Origin: Eubacteriaceae bacterium
Lineage (GTDB): Bacteria; Bacillota; Clostridia; Peptostreptococcales; Anaerovoracaceae
DNA: 32,405 bases
Assembly: GCA_029012125.1 (NCBI GenBank)
Contig: JAQXLM010000083.1
Span: forward strand, 1-32,405
Reading direction: 5' to 3'
Positions 31,684-32,405 of this stretch are shown here, piece by piece; position 1 is the stretch's first letter, and each line of letters begins with the position of its first letter. Below the pieces are notes generated by a model, which did not search any database, was not told the origin of the DNA, and saw only the letters and a program-made list of their open reading frames with translations. The position numbers and the translations under genes are program-made.

Positions 31684-32405
31684 TTACTCAATAAAACATT
31701 CCAGTTTATTTACTGCCTCAAGCAAAACGCTTAAGTCTAAGTGCGTATAAACTGTTTCGGTAACATTTCCCAAAGACTGTCCATTGAGCTTTGCTCTAAT
31801 GGTGGAAGACACATCTAAATCTGCAAGCAGTGATGTGAAGGTATGCCTTGTGGCATGAGGAGTGTAATTCAAACCCATGCTGTTCATTAACTGCTTAAAG
31901 GTCTTAAGGTACTGGTCATAACTAACAGGATTTTCCGGATGTTTTTCGTTAAGGTATAGATACTCACTGTTGCCGTTGTTATACCATTCTGCAAAGAACG
32001 GGTATATGACTTCGGCAATAGGAACCTTTCTTTTTGCGTTAACGGTTTTTCCTTTCGGAATGATAAAGTAACGCTCTTCAAGAAACACATCAGACTTTTT
32101 CAGATTAAGGAACTCCGAGATACGGAGTCCGGTCCACATAAGAACAAGAACACTCTGACAGAACCTGTCATCTTTTCTTTTCCACATGAGCTTAACCTCG
32201 TCATGGGTTAAGTGTTTATCTTCTTCATCCTTTGCTTCATGAATAGCTTTTTTAGCTGTAAGGTCAACGAATTCCGAATAATCCTTTCCTACAATGTCAT
32301 ACTTCATGGCATATTCATACATTATTCGAAATAGTACATAAACCTTTTTCAGCGTTGGATAATTTTTATCGCTTTTGTCTATGACATCCTGTAAATCCTG
32401 TAACC
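31684..32405 (-). CDS. Tyrosine recombinase/integrase, N-terminus outside window
   Basis: The reading frame stays open to the right edge (LQDLQDVIDKSDKNYPTLKKVYVLFRI upstream of the methionine at 32322 continues the core-binding domain), so about 240 C-terminal residues are visible and the start is missing. The catalytic set is complete: Arg in WTGLRISEFLNLKKSDV, Lys in the PKGKTVNAKRKVP hairpin, HxxR in HATRHTF, and Tyr in TVYTHLDLS near the end. It resembles integrases of phages and integrative elements. It points towards rpsI, with its end 248 bases from the rpsI stop. That is the usual layout at the boundary of an element inserted next to its own integrase gene. Confidence 0.93.
   Translation of the reverse strand, partial: LQDLQDVIDKSDKNYPTLKKVYVLFRIMYEYAMKYDIVGKDYSEFVDLTAKKAIHEAKDEEDKHLTHDEVKLMWKRKDDRFCQSVLVLMWTGLRISEFLNLKKSDVFLEERYFIIPKGKTVNAKRKVPIAEVIYPFFAEWYNNGNSEYLYLNEKHPENPVSYDQYLKTFKQLMNSMGLNYTPHATRHTFTSLLADLDVSSTIRAKLNGQSLGNVTETVYTHLDLSVLLEAVNKLECFIE

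Overview
The window looks like a chromosomal segment of a low-to-mid GC Gram-positive anaerobe, most likely Clostridia. The reasons are the order rho / YqhQ-like / prmC / rpmE / prfA / Sua5 / rpiB / upp, the strong AAGGAGG-type ribosome binding sites, the preference for AGA arginine codons, and a preQ1-I type riboswitch. Genus cannot be fixed by reading alone. All 28 genes whose stop is visible end in TAA (20) or TAG (8), none in TGA.

Layout. 1-431 holds no recognisable gene, only imperfect hairpins. 432-9563 is a peptide-handling block: an M19 dipeptidase (minus strand), a secreted D,D-carboxypeptidase (dacA type), then an apparent operon of a cytoplasmic serine beta-lactamase-fold hydrolase, two Dpp/Opp permeases, two ATPases and a lipoprotein binding protein. 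The binding-protein gene carries two consecutive in-frame TGA codons in its signal peptide. 9564-10282 is a repeat-filled intergenic region. 10349-11743 is asnS. 12168-18359 is an envelope/regulation block: a membrane-anchored XRE regulator, a TetR regulator, an MMPL/RND transporter and a secreted YhgE-like repeat protein. 18360-19304 is a second region built almost wholly of repeats: a 29-bp hairpin array, a relative of the element at 9778-10226, and a GC-rich 31-bp minisatellite.

19305-27531 is housekeeping: rho, a DUF1385 membrane protein, prmC, rpmE, prfA, a Sua5/TsaC-type enzyme, rpiB, upp and tyrS. A small unknown membrane protein (27549-28136) follows. A Kef-type cation/proton antiporter and a YhhQ-family queuosine-precursor transporter lie on the minus strand; the latter sits behind a preQ1-I-like riboswitch. 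rplM-rpsI have a strong promoter and a structured leader. The right edge enters a tyrosine recombinase pointing at the 3' side of rpsI, which suggests the end of an integrated mobile element that continues beyond the window.

The most notable points are (1) the double TGA in an otherwise intact, apparently well-translated binding-protein gene, in a window with no TGA stops; (2) a two-copy quasi-palindromic intergenic element built from 41-bp units in opposite orientations around a central hairpin; and (3) the integrase/rpsI junction with clustered TTGCA motifs.
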